From Methylocella sp. (GTDB lineage Bacteria; Pseudomonadota; Alphaproteobacteria; Rhizobiales; Beijerinckiaceae): a stretch of DNA of 64,000 bases. Position numbers and translations under genes: made by a program. This document shows, piece after piece, positions 33,661 to 50,380 of this stretch. The stretch's first letter is position 1, and every line of letters begins with the position of its first letter. The stretch covers positions 4,580,501-4,644,500 of the forward strand of contig JBBCGG010000001.1 in assembly GCA_037200525.1 (NCBI GenBank). Direction: 5' to 3'. Under the pieces are notes generated by a model. The model was not told where the DNA came from, searched no databases, and saw nothing but the letters and a program-made list of their open reading frames with translations.

Positions 33661-36600
33661 ATGACCGACCCGATCTCCAATCTCGCGCCTCGTTACGAAA
33701 GCTCTCGCGACCCAGGTCTGCCCGCGGACCAAGGTCTCTATTCTTCCGCCAACGAACATGACGCCTGCGGGGTTGGTTTCGTCGCCAACATGCACAATCA
33801 GAAGTCGCATGAAATTATCGAGATGGGTCTCCAGATCCTGCTCAATCTCGACCATCGCGGGGCGGTCGGAGCCGATCCCAAAGCGGGCGACGGCTGCGGC
33901 ATACTGGTTCAGATTCCGCATGATTTCTTCGCTGAGAAGACGCGCGAACTTGGCTTCGAATTGCCGGCCCCGGGCGAGTACGCCGTTGGCGCGATGTTTC
34001 TTCCGCGCGATCCCGAAGGCCGCAGAATCGTCGAAGAGATCGTTGAAAGAGTGATCGCCGAAGAGGGTCAGATCTTTCTTGGCTGGCGCGACACGCCGAT
34101 TGATTCCTCAGACCTTGGCGAAAGCATCAAGCCGAGCGAGCCCGTCAGCCGGCAGATTTTCATCAAGCGCGGACCGTATGTCGAAGACCAGACCGTCTTC
34201 GAGCGGCGGCTTTTCATCCTGCGCAAAGTGATCTCGAATACAGTCTACAATCTGAGCGACCCGCGCACCCCCGGTTTTTATCCCGTCTCGCTGTCATCCC
34301 GGACGCTGGTCTATAAAGGCCTGCTGCTGGCGCGGCAGCTCGGCCAATATTACAGAGATCTCGCCGATCCGAAATTCGCATCGGCGCTGGCGCTGGTGCA
34401 TCAGCGCTTTTCGACCAATACTTTTCCGACCTGGTCGCTGTCGCATCCGTATCGGATGGTCGCCCATAATGGCGAAATCAATACGCTGCGCGGCAACGTC
34501 AACTGGATGGCGGCGCGGCAGGCTTCGGTCGCATCCGGCCTCTTTGGCAACGACATCAGCAAGCTGTGGCCGATTTCCTATGAAGGCCAGTCGGATACCG
34601 CCTGTTTCGACAACGCGCTCGAATTTCTCGTCCAGGGCGGATATTCGCTCGCCCACGCGATGATGATGATGATCCCGGAGGCCTGGGCCGGCAATCCGTT
34701 GATGGATGACGCCCGTCGCTCCTTCTACGAATATCACGCCGCCATGATGGAGCCCTGGGACGGCCCGGCGGCGGTCGCTTTCACCGATGGGCGCCAGATC
34801 GGCGCGACGCTCGATCGCAACGGGCTGCGCCCGGCGCGCTACATAGTCACCGATGACGGGCTGGTGGTCCTTGCTTCGGAGGTCGGCGTCCTGCCGATTC
34901 CGGAGGAGCGCATCATCGCCAAATGGCGGCTGCAGCCGGGCAAGATGCTTCTCGTCGATCTGGAGCAAGGCCGCATCATCTCCGATGACGACATGAAGAG
35001 TGAGCTCGCGACATCGCATCCTTACGCCGAATGGCTGAAGAACACGCAAATCGTGCTTGAGGATCTGGCTCATGTCGAGCCGCGCTCGACCCGCACCGAC
35101 GTGTCCTTGCTCGATCGTCAGCAGGCGTTCGGCTATACGCAAGAAGACCTGTCCGTGTTGATGTCGCCGATGGCGGTGACCGGGCAGGAAGCGGTCGGCT
35201 CGATGGGCACGGATACGCCGATCTCGGCGCTGTCCACGGTCTCAAAGCCGCTGTTCACCTATTTCAAGCAGAACTTCGCGCAAGTGACCAATCCGCCGAT
35301 CGACCCGATCCGCGAAGAACTGGTCATGAGCCTTGTGTCCTTCATCGGGCCGCGCCCGAATATTCTGGATCATGAAGGCAATTCCAAGCGCAAGCGACTC
35401 GAAGTCCGCCAGCCGATCCTGACCAACAGCGATCTCGAAAAAATCCGTTCGATCGGTCATTTCGAGGAGGCCTTCGACAGCAAGACGCTCGACATTACCT
35501 ATAAGTCCGACATGGGCGCCGAGGGCATGAAGGACGCCTTGAACCGTCTCTGCGATCGCGCCGATCAGGCGGTAATGGGCGGCTTCAACATCATCGTCCT
35601 GTCCGATCGTCTCGTTGGTCCAGATCGCATCCCGATCCCGTCGCTCCTGGCGACGGCCGCCGTGCATCATCATCTGATCCGCAACGGATTGCGCACTTCC
35701 GTCGGCCTCGTCGTCGAGACCGGCGAGGCCCGCGAAGTGCATCATTTCGCACTGCTCGCCGGCTATGGCGCCGAGGCGATCAATCCTTACCTCGCGTTCG
35801 AAACCCTCGTTGCTATGGCGGATGACTTTCCCGACGAGGTCGACGGCTATGAAGCGGGCAAACGCTTCATCAAATCGGTCGACAAGGGCTTGCTAAAAGT
35901 CATGTCGAAAATGGGCATTTCGACCTACCAGTCCTATTGCGGCGCGCAGATTTTCGACGCCGTCGGTCTCGCCGAAGACTTTGTCGCGCGGTACTTCACC
36001 GGAACCGCGACGCGGATCGGCGGCGTCGGCCTCGCGGAGATCGCCCAGGAAACGGTGCGCAGGCATCAGGACGCCTTCGGCGATGCGCCAGTCTATCGCA
36101 ACGCGCTGAACATCGGCGGCGACTACGCCTTCCGTACGCGCGGCGAAGCGCATTCATGGTCGCCGCAATCCGTGACGCTGCTGCAGCATGCGGTGCGCGG
36201 CAACAATCTGGAAAGCTACAAATCCTACGCCGCGCTTCTCAACGACGAGAGCGAGCGTCCCCTGACCATCCGCTCGCTGTTCCGCATCAAAACCGCGGAG
36301 GAAGACGGCCGCACGCCCGTGCCGCTCGACGAGGTTGAGCCTGCCGCCGCGATCGTTCGCCGGTTCTCGACGGGCGCCATGTCTTATGGCTCCATCTCGC
36401 GCGAAGCGCATACGACTTTGGCGATCGCCATGAATCGCATCGGCGGCAAATCCAACACCGGCGAAGGCGGCGAGGAATCCGATCGCTATAAGCCGCTTGC
36501 CAACGGCGATTCGATGCGGTCGGCGATCAAACAGATCGCTTCGGGCCGCTTCGGCGTCACGACCGAGTATCTCGTCAATTCCGACATGATGCAGATCAAG

Positions 36601-38349
36601 ATGGCGCAAGGCGCAAAGCCTGGCGAAGGCGGTCAACTGCCAGGCCATAAGGTCGATGCGGTGATCGCCAAAGTGCGTCACTCGACCCAAGGCGTTGGCC
36701 TGATTTCGCCGCCTCCCCATCATGACATCTATTCGATCGAAGACTTGGCGCAGCTCATCTCCGATCTCAAGAACGTCAACTCGCAAGCCCTCGTCTCGGT
36801 CAAACTCGTCTCCGAGGTCGGCGTCGGCACAATTGCGGCCGGGGTCTCGAAGGCTAGAGCCGATCATGTCACCATCTCCGGCTTCGAAGGTGGCACGGGA
36901 GCGTCTCCGCTTACCTCGATCAAACATGCAGGCGGCCCGTGGGAGATCGGGCTCGCCGAAACGCAGCAGACCTTGGTTCTGAACCGGCTTCGCTCGCGCA
37001 TCGCCGTCCAGGTCGACGGCGGATTGCGCACCGGGCGAGACGTCGTCATCGGCGCGCTTCTCGGCGCCGACGAATTTGGTTTTGCAACTGCGGCGCTGAT
37101 CGCCACGGGCTGCATCATGATGCGCAAGTGCCATCTGAACACCTGCCCGGTGGGCGTCGCGACGCAGGATCCGGTGCTGCGCAAGCGTTTCGTCGGTCTG
37201 CCCGAGCACGTCATCAATTTCTTCTTCTTCGTCGCCGAAGAAGTTCGCGGCCTGATGGCGCAGATGGGCTATCGCAGCATCAATGAGATGGTCGGTCAGA
37301 TGCAGATGCTCGACAAGCAAAAGGCGATCGCGCACTGGAAGGCTCGCGGGCTCGATTTCTCGAAATTGTTCCACAAGCCGCAGGCGGCGCCGGATCAAAC
37401 AATCTATCATTCGATCCCGCAAAATCACGGACTCGACAAGGTTCTCGATCGCAGCCTGATAGAGAAGGCCAAGGCCGCCATTGAAACCGGCGCGAAAGTC
37501 ACGATCGAGACCCCTATCCGCAACACCGACCGCACTACCGGCGGCATGCTGTCCGGCGAGATCGCGCGGCGCTATGGCCACGCAGGACTGCCGGCCGGAA
37601 CCATCCAAATCCTTGCAAAAGGAACGGCGGGGCAGAGCTTCGGCGCATGGCTCGCCGCCGGCGTCACGCTCGAACTCGAGGGACAGGCGAATGATTACGT
37701 CGGTAAGGGATTGTCCGGCGGAAAGATCATCATTCGTCCTGCGGCGGCGATGAAGATCGCTGCAGCCGATGCGATCATCGTCGGCAATACCGCGCTCTAT
37801 GGCGCGATCGCCGGAGAGTGCTATTTCAGCGGCGTCGCCGGCGAGCGCTTCGCGGTGCGCAACTCCGGGGCCGTCGCGGTGGTCGAAGGCGTCGGCGATC
37901 ACGGCTGCGAATATATGACGGGCGGCGTTGTCGTCGTCATTGGCCGGACCGGGCGTAATTTCGCCGCCGGCATGTCGGGCGGCATCGCCTATGTGTTGGA
38001 CGAGGATGACGACTTCGCCGCGCGCTGCAACCAGGCCATGGTCGAGCTTCAACCTCTCGCCGAAGAAGAAGAAGTGATGCAAACGAGCTATCACCAGGGC
38101 GGAGATCTCGACGCCCATGGCCGCGTCGACGTAATGGATGACATGACGCGCTTCGACGCCGAACGTCTACATCAGCTGATCACGCAGCACGCCGAATTTA
38201 CGGGCTCAGCGCGGGCTCGGCTGATCCTGGACAATTGGGGCGACTACAAACAAAAATTCCGCAAAATTATGCCCGTGGAATATCGCCGCGCCATTGAGGA
38301 AATGAGACTGGAGCAGGATCAGAAGCTTCTCGCGGCAGTGGGGATTTGA
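33661..38349 (+). CDS. gltB: glutamate synthase (NADPH) large subunit
   Basis: A 1562-residue protein, full length for GltB. The N-terminal glutaminase domain starts at Cys36 after a 35-residue propeptide ([20 protein letters not shown]). The central domain (about 470-780) and FMN-binding synthase domain (about 800-1210; [20 protein letters not shown] and [13 protein letters not shown]) follow, with the 3Fe-4S cysteines in [19 protein letters not shown]. The GXGXG beta-helix domain forms the C-terminus. It makes two glutamates from glutamine and 2-oxoglutarate in the cytoplasm with GltD. The 137-base gap to gltD suggests one operon. Confidence 0.97.
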   Translation: MTDPISNLAPRYESSRDPGLPADQGLYSSANEHDACGVGFVANMHNQKSHEIIEMGLQILLNLDHRGAVGADPKAGDGCGILVQIPHDFFAEKTRELGFELPAPGEYAVGAMFLPRDPEGRRIVEEIVERVIAEEGQIFLGWRDTPIDSSDLGESIKPSEPVSRQIFIKRGPYVEDQTVFERRLFILRKVISNTVYNLSDPRTPGFYPVSLSSRTLVYKGLLLARQLGQYYRDLADPKFASALALVHQRFSTNTFPTWSLSHPYRMVAHNGEINTLRGNVNWMAARQASVASGLFGNDISKLWPISYEGQSDTACFDNALEFLVQGGYSLAHAMMMMIPEAWAGNPLMDDARRSFYEYHAAMMEPWDGPAAVAFTDGRQIGATLDRNGLRPARYIVTDDGLVVLASEVGVLPIPEERIIAKWRLQPGKMLLVDLEQGRIISDDDMKSELATSHPYAEWLKNTQIVLEDLAHVEPRSTRTDVSLLDRQQAFGYTQEDLSVLMSPMAVTGQEAVGSMGTDTPISALSTVSKPLFTYFKQNFAQVTNPPIDPIREELVMSLVSFIGPRPNILDHEGNSKRKRLEVRQPILTNSDLEKIRSIGHFEEAFDSKTLDITYKSDMGAEGMKDALNRLCDRADQAVMGGFNIIVLSDRLVGPDRIPIPSLLATAAVHHHLIRNGLRTSVGLVVETGEAREVHHFALLAGYGAEAINPYLAFETLVAMADDFPDEVDGYEAGKRFIKSVDKGLLKVMSKMGISTYQSYCGAQIFDAVGLAEDFVARYFTGTATRIGGVGLAEIAQETVRRHQDAFGDAPVYRNALNIGGDYAFRTRGEAHSWSPQSVTLLQHAVRGNNLESYKSYAALLNDESERPLTIRSLFRIKTAEEDGRTPVPLDEVEPAAAIVRRFSTGAMSYGSISREAHTTLAIAMNRIGGKSNTGEGGEESDRYKPLANGDSMRSAIKQIASGRFGVTTEYLVNSDMMQIKMAQGAKPGEGGQLPGHKVDAVIAKVRHSTQGVGLISPPPHHDIYSIEDLAQLISDLKNVNSQALVSVKLVSEVGVGTIAAGVSKARADHVTISGFEGGTGASPLTSIKHAGGPWEIGLAETQQTLVLNRLRSRIAVQVDGGLRTGRDVVIGALLGADEFGFATAALIATGCIMMRKCHLNTCPVGVATQDPVLRKRFVGLPEHVINFFFFVAEEVRGLMAQMGYRSINEMVGQMQMLDKQKAIAHWKARGLDFSKLFHKPQAAPDQTIYHSIPQNHGLDKVLDRSLIEKAKAAIETGAKVTIETPIRNTDRTTGGMLSGEIARRYGHAGLPAGTIQILAKGTAGQSFGAWLAAGVTLELEGQANDYVGKGLSGGKIIIRPAAAMKIAAADAIIVGNTALYGAIAGECYFSGVAGERFAVRNSGAVAVVEGVGDHGCEYMTGGVVVVIGRTGRNFAAGMSGGIAYVLDEDDDFAARCNQAMVELQPLAEEEEVMQTSYHQGGDLDAHGRVDVMDDMTRFDAERLHQLITQHAEFTGSARARLILDNWGDYKQKFRKIMPVEYRRAIEEMRLEQDQKLLAAVGI

Positions 38350-38485
38350 TCGGCGCGTCAGCTGAGACAATGCCGCCGGGATGGTTGGTTTCCCACTTGA
38401 CGCAGCCGCAATTTCCGTCTGTTCGTCGAGTTCAAAAACCAGTCATCGTGGATTTTGCGCGATCGCGTCCGGTAGAGAGGCTTTT

Positions 38486-39904
38486 ATGGGTAAGGTGACA
38501 GGATTCTTGGAAATCGACCGACGCGATCGGCGCTACGCGCCGGCCTCCGATCGGATTCGCCATTACAAGGAGTTTCTGATCCCGCTCTCGGAAGAGGCGA
38601 CGAAGGATCAGGCCGCGCGCTGCATGAATTGCGGCATTCCTTTTTGTCAATCTGGCTGTCCCGTCAACAATCAGATCCCAGACTGGAACGATCTTGTCTA
38701 TCGTTCCGATTGGCAAGAGGCTGCGCGCAACCTTCATTCGACCAATAATTTTCCTGAATTTACCGGCCGCGTCTGCCCTGCGCCTTGCGAAGCCTCCTGC
38801 ACTCTCAACCTCAACGACAATCCCGTAACGATCAAGACGATCGAATGCGCGATCATCGACCGCGCTTTCGCCAATGGTTGGGTGACGCCGGAGATCGCCA
38901 CGGTCAAAACAGGCAAGAAGATCGCCATCGTCGGCTCCGGTCCAGCCGGGCTTGCCTGCGCGCAACAACTCGCCCGCGTTGGGCATGAAGTGCATCTCTA
39001 CGAGAAACACGGCAAGGCCGGCGGCCTGCTGCGCTATGGCATTCCGGACTTCAAGATGGAGAAACATTTGATCGACCGGCGCGTCGATCAGATGCAGGCG
39101 GAAGGCGTCAATTTGCATGTCAACGTCAACGTCGGCGTCGATATTGCTGCATCTGCCCTGCTCGACGATTTTGATGCAGTCGTCCTTGCGGGCGGCGCGG
39201 AGAAGCCGCGCGATCTTCCCATTCCCGGCCGCGATCTTTCCGGCGTATATTTTGCGATGGAGTTCTTGCCGCAGCAAAATCGCCGGATAAGCAAAGAACC
39301 GGTTCAAAGCAACGAACCAATTTTAGCGGCGGGCAAACATGTCGTCGTGATTGGCGGCGGCGACACCGGCTCCGATTGCATCGGCACTTCAATTCGCCAG
39401 GGCGCCCTTTCGGTGACGCAACTCGAGATCATGCCGCAGCCGCCTGAAAAGGAAAACAAGCTGCTGACGTGGCCGAATTGGCCTTTGAAGCTGCGCACGT
39501 CCTCTTCCCAGGAAGAGGGAGCCAAACGCGATTTCTCGGTGCTGACCAAACAGTTCATTGGCGAAGACGGCTTCGTCAAAAAAATCGCTTGCGTGCACGT
39601 CGACGAGAAAATGCAGGAGATTCCCGGCAGTTCTTTCGACCTGAAGGCAGATCTCGTCTTGCTCGCCATGGGATTCGTTTCGCCGGTGCATGAGGGACTT
39701 TTGGAAAGTCTAGCCGTGACGCTCAATGCGCGCGGCAATGTCGCCGCCGATCAGTTGACCTACAAGACCTCGCTCGCCAAGGTTTTCACCTGTGGCGATA
39801 TGAGGCGCGGGCAATCCTTGGTCGTGTGGGCGATCCGGGAAGGCCGGCAAGCGGCGCAAGCAGTGGATACGTTTCTGATGGGCTCCAGCCTGCTGCCAAG
39901 ATAG
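38486..39904 (+). CDS. gltD: glutamate synthase (NADPH) small subunit
   Basis: A 472-residue GltD. ATG 38486 follows an AGAGAGG ribosome-binding site and opens with [20 protein letters not shown]. The N-terminal cysteine-rich region ([20 protein letters not shown] and [14 protein letters not shown]) binds two 4Fe-4S clusters. The FAD site is [20 protein letters not shown] near residue 151 and the NADPH site [17 protein letters not shown] near residue 291. It passes electrons from NADPH to GltB. The usual GltD ATG..GD motif appears as [20 protein letters not shown] near the end. Confidence 0.97.
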   Translation: MGKVTGFLEIDRRDRRYAPASDRIRHYKEFLIPLSEEATKDQAARCMNCGIPFCQSGCPVNNQIPDWNDLVYRSDWQEAARNLHSTNNFPEFTGRVCPAPCEASCTLNLNDNPVTIKTIECAIIDRAFANGWVTPEIATVKTGKKIAIVGSGPAGLACAQQLARVGHEVHLYEKHGKAGGLLRYGIPDFKMEKHLIDRRVDQMQAEGVNLHVNVNVGVDIAASALLDDFDAVVLAGGAEKPRDLPIPGRDLSGVYFAMEFLPQQNRRISKEPVQSNEPILAAGKHVVVIGGGDTGSDCIGTSIRQGALSVTQLEIMPQPPEKENKLLTWPNWPLKLRTSSSQEEGAKRDFSVLTKQFIGEDGFVKKIACVHVDEKMQEIPGSSFDLKADLVLLAMGFVSPVHEGLLESLAVTLNARGNVAADQLTYKTSLAKVFTCGDMRRGQSLVVWAIREGRQAAQAVDTFLMGSSLLPR

Positions 39905-39990
39905 GGCGCAAGACCCCGCCCCGTTCGACGTGCCTCAGCGCAAGCCATGAGGCTTGATTTCGGCGGGCGCCGGTCTGGGCGACCATCGTC

Positions 39991-40014
39991 CAAAGTCGGG
40001 CGGACCCGACTTTG
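39991..40014 (+). terminator. stem-loop after gltD
   Basis: CAAAGTCGGG pairs perfectly with CCCGACTTTG around CGGA, followed by AAAAAG on the plus strand. It lies 87 bases after the gltD stop. The flanking A and T are symmetric, so it could serve transcripts from both sides; a dispersed palindromic repeat is an alternative. Confidence 0.55.
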
Positions 40015-40147
40015 AAAAAGTCATCCCAAAGCGCGAATGCTCGCAAACCGGACCATGAGGGACTGTGGCGCCCCCCGCACCTCTCGCGCCTCGTCAAGGC
40101 CGGGGGGCGGCGTAGGGCTCCAACCAGGGGCCAGATCCCAGATCAGT

Positions 40148-40951
40148 TCACAGAACAACCACCCGTGCGCCGACGCCGACGCGCTGATAGAGATCAATGA
40201 CGTCGGCATTCATCATGCGGATGCAGCCTGAAGACACGGCTTTTCCTATCGTATCAGGCTCATTTGTGCCGTGGATGCGAAACAACGTATCCTTGTTGCC
40301 CTGAAACAAATAGAGCGCCCTCGCGCCGAGCGGATTTTCAAGACCGCCATCCATGGATTCCGGCAAATCCGGGCGGCGCTTCAACATTTCCTTCGGCGGA
40401 ATCCATCGCGGCCATTCGGCCTTGCGGCCTACCCGGGCTGTGCCCTTCCACTCAAACCCCTGACGTCCGACGCCAATCCCGTACTGGATCGCCTCCCCGT
40501 TCGGCTGGATCAGATAAAGATGCCGCGTGCGCGTATCGACAACAATGGTGCCTGGCGGCTCATTGGTCGGGTTGGCGATGCGCGCGGCCGTCCTCTCGTT
40601 CGGATTGACTCCAAGCTCGAGATCGCCGCGGTCCGAAGGTCCGCCATAACCAGGCTCACGGTAAGCGGACTGCCCCCTTGGCTGGGCATAGGAAGATCCG
40701 CCCCCATAATATTGATCGTAATAGTTGTCCTGTTGGCTCCCCGCGTAAGGGCGCCCGCCATAGGGCTGCGCGGGCGGTCCGACGGGGGCGTCGGGGTAAG
40801 CCGGATAGGCGTAAGGCGGATAGGCGGGATAGGCCTGATAGCCGGAATAGCTTCGCCATTGGGCGAACGCTGGGGCCGGCGCCAGCGTCATCAAAGCGAC
40901 GACCGATATGGCCAAGCTTGCGACGAAAACGGTCAACGTTGCGCTACGCAT
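40148..40951 (-). CDS. L,D-transpeptidase (YkuD family) with Pro/Tyr-rich linker
   Basis: A 267-residue exported enzyme. ATG 40951 begins the signal peptide MRSATLTVFVASLAISVVAL, cleaved after AFA. Residues about 32-110 form a Tyr/Pro/Gly-rich linker (YPAYPPYAYPAYPDAP), perhaps spanning the periplasm or cell wall. The YkuD domain follows with HGTNEPDTIGKAVSSGCIRM, so the catalytic His and Cys are intact. The catalytic half is closely similar to the protein at 29488 (shared MLKRRPDLP and ENPLGARA). It probably cross-links peptidoglycan. It converges with gltD. Confidence 0.9.
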   Translation of the reverse strand: MRSATLTVFVASLAISVVALMTLAPAPAFAQWRSYSGYQAYPAYPPYAYPAYPDAPVGPPAQPYGGRPYAGSQQDNYYDQYYGGGSSYAQPRGQSAYREPGYGGPSDRGDLELGVNPNERTAARIANPTNEPPGTIVVDTRTRHLYLIQPNGEAIQYGIGVGRQGFEWKGTARVGRKAEWPRWIPPKEMLKRRPDLPESMDGGLENPLGARALYLFQGNKDTLFRIHGTNEPDTIGKAVSSGCIRMMNADVIDLYQRVGVGARVVVL

Positions 40952-41158
40952 GATGAAACCCAGGTTCACTACGGCCCAGGAGGATGGCACGCGATACGGC
41001 CAAAGAAAACTGCAAAAGCGGCAATGGCCTTCACGATCGATGTGATGATCGATCGCTTCGACGATAAGACTTAATCAACCTGTCTCGAACCTTGCGCCGT
41101 CAGCGCCAAGGCGCTCGCTCGTCCCAGGGCCCGAAGACGCGCAGATGGACATATGATG

Positions 41159-41200
41159 CAAAAAAAGTGGGAGCATGATCGATGGATCATGCTCCCACTT
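41159..41200 (-). terminator. terminator of the rpoBC operon
   Basis: AAGTGGGAGCATGATC and GATCATGCTCCCACTT form a perfect 16-base stem around a four-base loop (41165-41200). On the minus strand it is followed by TTTTTT. It lies about 68 bases downstream of the rpoC stop and is an unusually strong intrinsic terminator. Confidence 0.9.
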
Positions 41201-41267
41201 CAATTATTCTCCGATTGGCTTCCCGCCGCTTCGGCTTCCTCCGGGGCGCGGCGGAAGCCGAATTGCG

Positions 41268-45464
<4,197 letters not shown>

Positions 45465-45534
45465 TGCCATCTCCTGATGCTTGGGCCTGCGCGGCGATCG
45501 CCCCCGGGCCTCTTGCCGGAAACCAAAAAACACA

Positions 45535-45569
45535 GAGCGGCGCGCAGCATCCGGGCGCGCGCGCCGCTC
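45535..45569 (-). other. GC-rich hairpin in the rpoB-rpoC gap
   Basis: GAGCGGCGCGC pairs with GCGCGCCGCTC around a short loop. There is no T run on the minus strand, so it is more likely an RNA processing or pausing element between rpoB and rpoC than a terminator. Confidence 0.5.
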
Positions 45570-45582
45570 TATTGCGGTACGA

Positions 45583-48500
45583 TTATTCGGCCGCCTCGGC
45601 TGGCGTTGGCCCGACAAGCTTCGCTGTCGAGGTCAACTCAACGTTGAGGCAAAGCGAACGCATCTCTTTAACCAGCACATTGAAGCTCTCAGGAATGCCA
45701 GACTCGAAAGCGTCGTCGCCGCGCACAATCGACTCATAGACCTTGGTGCGTCCGGCGACGTCGTCGGACTTCACCGTCAACATTTCCTGCAGCGTATAGG
45801 CCGCTCCATAGGCCTCAAGCGCCCACACTTCCATTTCACCAAAACGCTGGCCGCCGAACTGAGCCTTGCCGCCGAGAGGCTGCTGCGTAACCAAGCTGTA
45901 GGGCCCGATCGAGCGCGCATGGATCTTGTCGTCGACGAGGTGATGCAGCTTCAACATATATATGTAGCCGACCGTCACTTTTCGATCGAAAGCCTCGCCT
46001 GTGCGTCCATCATAAAGGACCACCTGACCCGAGGCGTCGAGTCCGGCCTCCTCGAGCATTTCGACGATGTCCTTTTCGTGGGCGCCATCGAACACCGGCG
46101 TCGCGATCGGCACGCCGCGGCGAAGATTCTCGCCGAGCTCCACGACGGTTTCGTCGTCAAGTTCGCCGATCTCCTTTTCCGCATCATAGATCTTGCTCAG
46201 CTTCTTGCGCAGAGGAGCCGTATCTTGATCGCGCAGATAGGAATTGACCGTTTCAGCCACTTGCTTGCCAAGACCGGCGCAAGCCCAACCGAGATGAGTC
46301 TCCAGAATCTGGCCGACATTCATCCGGCTCGGCACGCCGAGCGGATTCAAGACGATATCAACCGGCTGACCGTCGGCGAGGAAAGGCATATCTTCCTGCG
46401 GCACGATTTTGGAGACGACTCCCTTATTGCCGTGCCGTCCCGCCATCTTGTCGCCCGGCTGAATCTTGCGCTTCACCGCGACGAAAACCTTCACCATCTT
46501 CATCACGCCCGGCGATAGCTCATCGCCGCGCTGAAGCTTTTCGACCTTGTCGAGGAAGCGGCTTTCGAGGCCCTTTTTCGACTCGTCATATTGCTTCCGC
46601 ATGGCTTCGAGTTCGGCCATGATCTGATCGTTCTCGATCGCGAAGATCCACCATTGCGAGCGCGGATACTCTTCGATGAGCTCCTTCGTGAGCACGGTGT
46701 CCTTCTTGAAGCCTTTGGGCCCCACGATCGCCTTCTTGCCGGCGAGGATGTCGAGCACGCGCGCATAGACGTTACGGTCGAGAATGGCGAGCTCGTCGTC
46801 GCGGTCCTTCGCCAGACGTTCGATCTCCTCGCGTTCGATCGCTTGAGCGCGTTCGTCCTTGTCGACGCCGTGACGGTTGAACACTCGCACTTCGACGATC
46901 GTTCCCTGCACGCCCGGCGGGACGCGCAGCGAAGTGTCGCGAACGTCGGATGCTTTCTCGCCAAAGATCGCCCGCAATAGCTTTTCTTCCGGCGTCATCG
47001 GGCTTTCACCCTTTGGCGTGATTTTACCGACGAGAATGTCGCCCGCCTGCACCTCAGCGCCTATATATACGATGCCGGCCTCGTCGAGATTCTTCAAAGC
47101 CTCTTCCGAGACGTTGGGAATGTCGCGAGTGATTTCCTCCGGACCGAGCTTGGTGTCGCGCGCCATCACCTCGAATTCGTCGATGTGGATCGAGGTAAAG
47201 ACATCGTCCTTGACGATGCGTTCGTTGAGAAGGATCGAATCCTCGAAGTTATAGCCATTCCACGGCATGAAGGCGACGAGGACATTGCGTCCGAGCGCCA
47301 GATCGCCGAGGTCGGTCGAGGGACCGTCCGCAATGATGTCGCCCTTGCGCACGAAATCGCCGACCCGCACCAGAGGCTTCTGGTTGACGCAGGTGGACTG
47401 GTTCGAACGCTGGAACTTCATCAACCGATAAATATCGACGCCCGGCTTGCCGGCGTCTGATTCCTCAGTCGCCCGAATGACGATGCGGGTGGCGTCGATC
47501 TGGTCGATATAGCCTGTCCGGCGCGCCGCGATGGCCGCGCCCGAATCCCGCGCGACGATCGCCTCCATGCCGGTGCCGACGAGCGGCGCATCAGCTCGCA
47601 CCAATGGCACGGCCTGACGCTGCATGTTGGATCCCATGAGCGCGCGATTGGCGTCATCGTTCTCCAAGAATGGAATCAACGCGGCGGCCACCGACACCAG
47701 TTGCTTGGGCGAAACGTCCATGAAGTCGACGCGTTCGCGCGGCACCATGACGACATCGCCGGAATGGCGGCAAACGACAAGATCCTCAGTCAGCCGGCTC
47801 TGTTCATCGAGCGGCGCATTGGCTTGCGCGACGTAATATTTGCCTTCTTCCATCGCCGACAAATAGACCACCTCATCAGTGACCTGATTGTCCTTGATGC
47901 GGCGATAAGGCGCTTCGATGAAGCCATATTTATTAACGCGCGCGAAGGTCGCGAGCGAATTGATCAGTCCGATATTCGGGCCTTCCGGCGTCTCGATCGG
48001 GCAGATGCGCCCATAGTGAGTCGGATGCACGTCGCGCACTTCGAAACCGGCGCGCTCACGCGTCAGACCGCCCGGGCCAAGCGCCGAAAGACGCCGCTTG
48101 TGGGTGATCTCCGACAATGGATTGGTCTGATCCATGAACTGCGACAATTGCGACGAGCCGAAGAACTCCCGCACCGAGGCGGCGGCGGGCTTCGCATTGA
48201 TCAGATCCTGCGGCATCACCGTATCTATGTCGACCGAGGACATGCGCTCCTTGATGGCGCGCTCCATCCGCAACAAGCCTAGTCGATACTGGTTCTCCAT
48301 GAGTTCGCCGACCGAGCGCACCCGACGGTTGCCGAGATGGTCGATATCGTCGATCTCGCCACGCCCGTCGCGAAGATCAACGAGCGCCCGCACGACGGCG
48401 ACAATGTCTTCCTTGCGCAGGGTGCGCACCGTATCGGCGGCGTCGAGATCCATGCGCATATTCATCTTGACGCGGCCGACGGCGGAGAGGTCATAGCGCT

Positions 48501-49713
48501 CCGGGTCGAAGAACAGCGAGTTGAACATGGCTTCCGCCGAATCGAGCGTCGGCGGCTCGCCGGGACGCATGACGCGGTAAATGTCGAATAGAGCCTCCTC
48601 GCGCGAGCTGTTCTTGTCGACGGCGAGCGTATTGCGAATGTATGGCCCGATATTGATGTGATCGATATCGAGCAGCGGCAGTTCGTTGAAACCAGCCTCG
48701 ATCAGCAGCGGCAAAGTCTTGACGCTGATTTCGTCGCCGGCCTCGGCGAAGATTTCGCCCGTGCTCGGATCATAAAGATCGACGGCGATATATTGGCCGT
48801 AAAGGTCCTCGTCCTGCACGCGCAAAAACTTCAGGCCGCGCTCGGCGAGTTGCCGCGCGGTGCGAACGGTGAGCTTCTTGCCGGCTTCGAGCACAACTTC
48901 GCCCGTTTCCGCGTCGAGCATGTCGACGACGGCCTTGATGCCTTTCAGACGCTCGGGATCGAACGGCTGACGCCAACCATCCTTGTCGCGCGTAAAGAGA
49001 ATGGTCTTGTAGAAGGTCGAGAGAATCTCTTCCCCGTCCATGCCGAGCGCATAGAGCACCGACGTCGCAGGAATTTTGCGGCGGCGATCGATGCGCGCAT
49101 AAACAATGTCCTTGGCGTCAAATTCGATATCGAGCCAGGAGCCGCGATAGGGAATGATCCGCGCCGCGAATAGGAGCTTGCCGGAAGAATGGCTCTTGCC
49201 TTTGTCGTGATCGAAAAACACCCCAGGCGAACGATGCATCTGCGAGACAATGACGCGCTCAGTCCCGTTGACGATGAACGTGCCGTTCATCGTCATCAGG
49301 GGCATGTCGCCCATGTAGACGTCCTGCTCCTTGATGTCCTTGACCGATCGCGCGGCTGTGTCGGGATCGACATCGAACACGATAAGGCGCAAGGTCACCT
49401 TCAGCGGCGCGGCGAAGGTCATGCCGCGCTGGCGGCACTCGTCGACGTCGTATTTCGGCGGTTCAAATTCGTATTTGACGAATTCGAGGAGCGCCGTATT
49501 GGAAAAATCGGCGATCGGAAAGACTGACTTAAAGACGGATTGCAGTCCCTCATCCGGACGGCCGCCTTGCGGCTCGTCGATGAGAAGAAACTGATCATAA
49601 GAGGCTTTTTGAACTTCGATCAGATTGGGCATTTCCGCGACTTCGCGGATATTGCCGAAAAATTTGCGGATACGCTTACGGCCGGTGAACGTCTGCGCCA
49701 AATGATGAGCCAT
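45583..49713 (-). CDS. rpoB: RNA polymerase beta subunit
   Basis: A 1376-residue beta subunit starting [20 protein letters not shown] (ATG 49713). All major blocks are present: fork and rifampicin region ([20 protein letters not shown], then [10 protein letters not shown] near residue 530), [20 protein letters not shown], and the C-terminal [20 protein letters not shown] and [20 protein letters not shown]. The rifampicin-pocket residues look wild type by eye (Gln, Asp, His and Ser conserved). The alphaproteobacterial inserts bring it to the expected length. Cotranscribed with rpoC. Confidence 0.98.
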   Translation of the reverse strand: MAHHLAQTFTGRKRIRKFFGNIREVAEMPNLIEVQKASYDQFLLIDEPQGGRPDEGLQSVFKSVFPIADFSNTALLEFVKYEFEPPKYDVDECRQRGMTFAAPLKVTLRLIVFDVDPDTAARSVKDIKEQDVYMGDMPLMTMNGTFIVNGTERVIVSQMHRSPGVFFDHDKGKSHSSGKLLFAARIIPYRGSWLDIEFDAKDIVYARIDRRRKIPATSVLYALGMDGEEILSTFYKTILFTRDKDGWRQPFDPERLKGIKAVVDMLDAETGEVVLEAGKKLTVRTARQLAERGLKFLRVQDEDLYGQYIAVDLYDPSTGEIFAEAGDEISVKTLPLLIEAGFNELPLLDIDHINIGPYIRNTLAVDKNSSREEALFDIYRVMRPGEPPTLDSAEAMFNSLFFDPERYDLSAVGRVKMNMRMDLDAADTVRTLRKEDIVAVVRALVDLRDGRGEIDDIDHLGNRRVRSVGELMENQYRLGLLRMERAIKERMSSVDIDTVMPQDLINAKPAAASVREFFGSSQLSQFMDQTNPLSEITHKRRLSALGPGGLTRERAGFEVRDVHPTHYGRICPIETPEGPNIGLINSLATFARVNKYGFIEAPYRRIKDNQVTDEVVYLSAMEEGKYYVAQANAPLDEQSRLTEDLVVCRHSGDVVMVPRERVDFMDVSPKQLVSVAAALIPFLENDDANRALMGSNMQRQAVPLVRADAPLVGTGMEAIVARDSGAAIAARRTGYIDQIDATRIVIRATEESDAGKPGVDIYRLMKFQRSNQSTCVNQKPLVRVGDFVRKGDIIADGPSTDLGDLALGRNVLVAFMPWNGYNFEDSILLNERIVKDDVFTSIHIDEFEVMARDTKLGPEEITRDIPNVSEEALKNLDEAGIVYIGAEVQAGDILVGKITPKGESPMTPEEKLLRAIFGEKASDVRDTSLRVPPGVQGTIVEVRVFNRHGVDKDERAQAIEREEIERLAKDRDDELAILDRNVYARVLDILAGKKAIVGPKGFKKDTVLTKELIEEYPRSQWWIFAIENDQIMAELEAMRKQYDESKKGLESRFLDKVEKLQRGDELSPGVMKMVKVFVAVKRKIQPGDKMAGRHGNKGVVSKIVPQEDMPFLADGQPVDIVLNPLGVPSRMNVGQILETHLGWACAGLGKQVAETVNSYLRDQDTAPLRKKLSKIYDAEKEIGELDDETVVELGENLRRGVPIATPVFDGAHEKDIVEMLEEAGLDASGQVVLYDGRTGEAFDRKVTVGYIYMLKLHHLVDDKIHARSIGPYSLVTQQPLGGKAQFGGQRFGEMEVWALEAYGAAYTLQEMLTVKSDDVAGRTKVYESIVRGDDAFESGIPESFNVLVKEMRSLCLNVELTSTAKLVGPTPAEAAE

Positions 49714-49882
49714 GTCGCTCTCGCACCTCGTCAAAACGGCGATGATCCCGCACGGAAAATCGCCTCATCCGCGCCCAGCCTGGACGCTGGACGGTCGGGA
49801 CTTGTTCGGGGCCCCCCGCGCCGCGGCGAAAAGGCCGCGAGCGAATTTGCCGCAAGGTTCGAACATACCTTCCGGCAATAGA

Positions 49883-49916
49883 GCGACGGTCCCCCTGTTC
49901 CCATGGGGACCGTCGC
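49883..49916 (-). other. perfect hairpin between rplL and rpoB
   Basis: GCGACGGTCCCC pairs perfectly with GGGGACCGTCGC around a ten-base loop. It occupies the position of the rplL-rpoB attenuator/processing site known in other bacteria. No T run follows on the minus strand (TCTATTG), so partial termination or RNase III processing is the likely role. Confidence 0.6.
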
Positions 49917-49948
49917 TTTGCAAAATTAGACCGCCACTGCGATCGGAA

Positions 49949-50326
49949 TCACTTGAACTCGACTTTCGCGCCAGCCTTTTCGAGAGCGGCCTTGATCTTC
50001 TCGGCCTCCTCTTTGGTGGCGCCTTCCTTTACGGGCTTCGGAGCCGCTTCGACCAGATCCTTCGCCTCTTTCAGGCCAAGACCCGTCACAGCGCGGACCT
50101 CTTTAATGACTTCAATCTTCTTGTCGCCGATAGAGGCGAGGATGACGGTGAACTCCGTCTGCTCTTCGGCCGGGGCGGCGGCCGCGGCGGCGCCAGGTCC
50201 GGCGGCTACCGCAACGGCTGCGGCGGCAGAAACGCCCCACTTCTCTTCGAGCAGCTTGGCGAGCTCTGCGGCCTCAAGCACGGTGAGGCTCGACAAGTCA
50301 TCGACGATCTTTTCCAAATTAGCCAT
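49949..50326 (-). CDS. rplL: ribosomal protein bL12 (L7/L12)
   Basis: A 125-residue acidic protein: N-terminal dimerisation region ([20 protein letters not shown]), an Ala/Pro-rich hinge (about 37-55), and the globular C-terminal domain with [33 protein letters not shown], which recruits translation factors. Full length. It is 54 bases downstream of rplJ, as in the standard rplJL operon. Confidence 0.98.
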   Translation of the reverse strand: MANLEKIVDDLSSLTVLEAAELAKLLEEKWGVSAAAAVAVAAGPGAAAAAAPAEEQTEFTVILASIGDKKIEVIKEVRAVTGLGLKEAKDLVEAAPKPVKEGATKEEAEKIKAALEKAGAKVEFK

Positions 50327-50380
50327 GTCTACTTCCTTCGATAGGTCAATTGTTGTGTGTTGTCTTTGAAGATTGCGTCG

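Noticed and set aside
36154-38118. Long antisense open frame opposite gltB
   Set aside because: It mirrors codon structure of gltB in a high-GC genome; the translation is Arg/His/Asp-rich and not protein-like.
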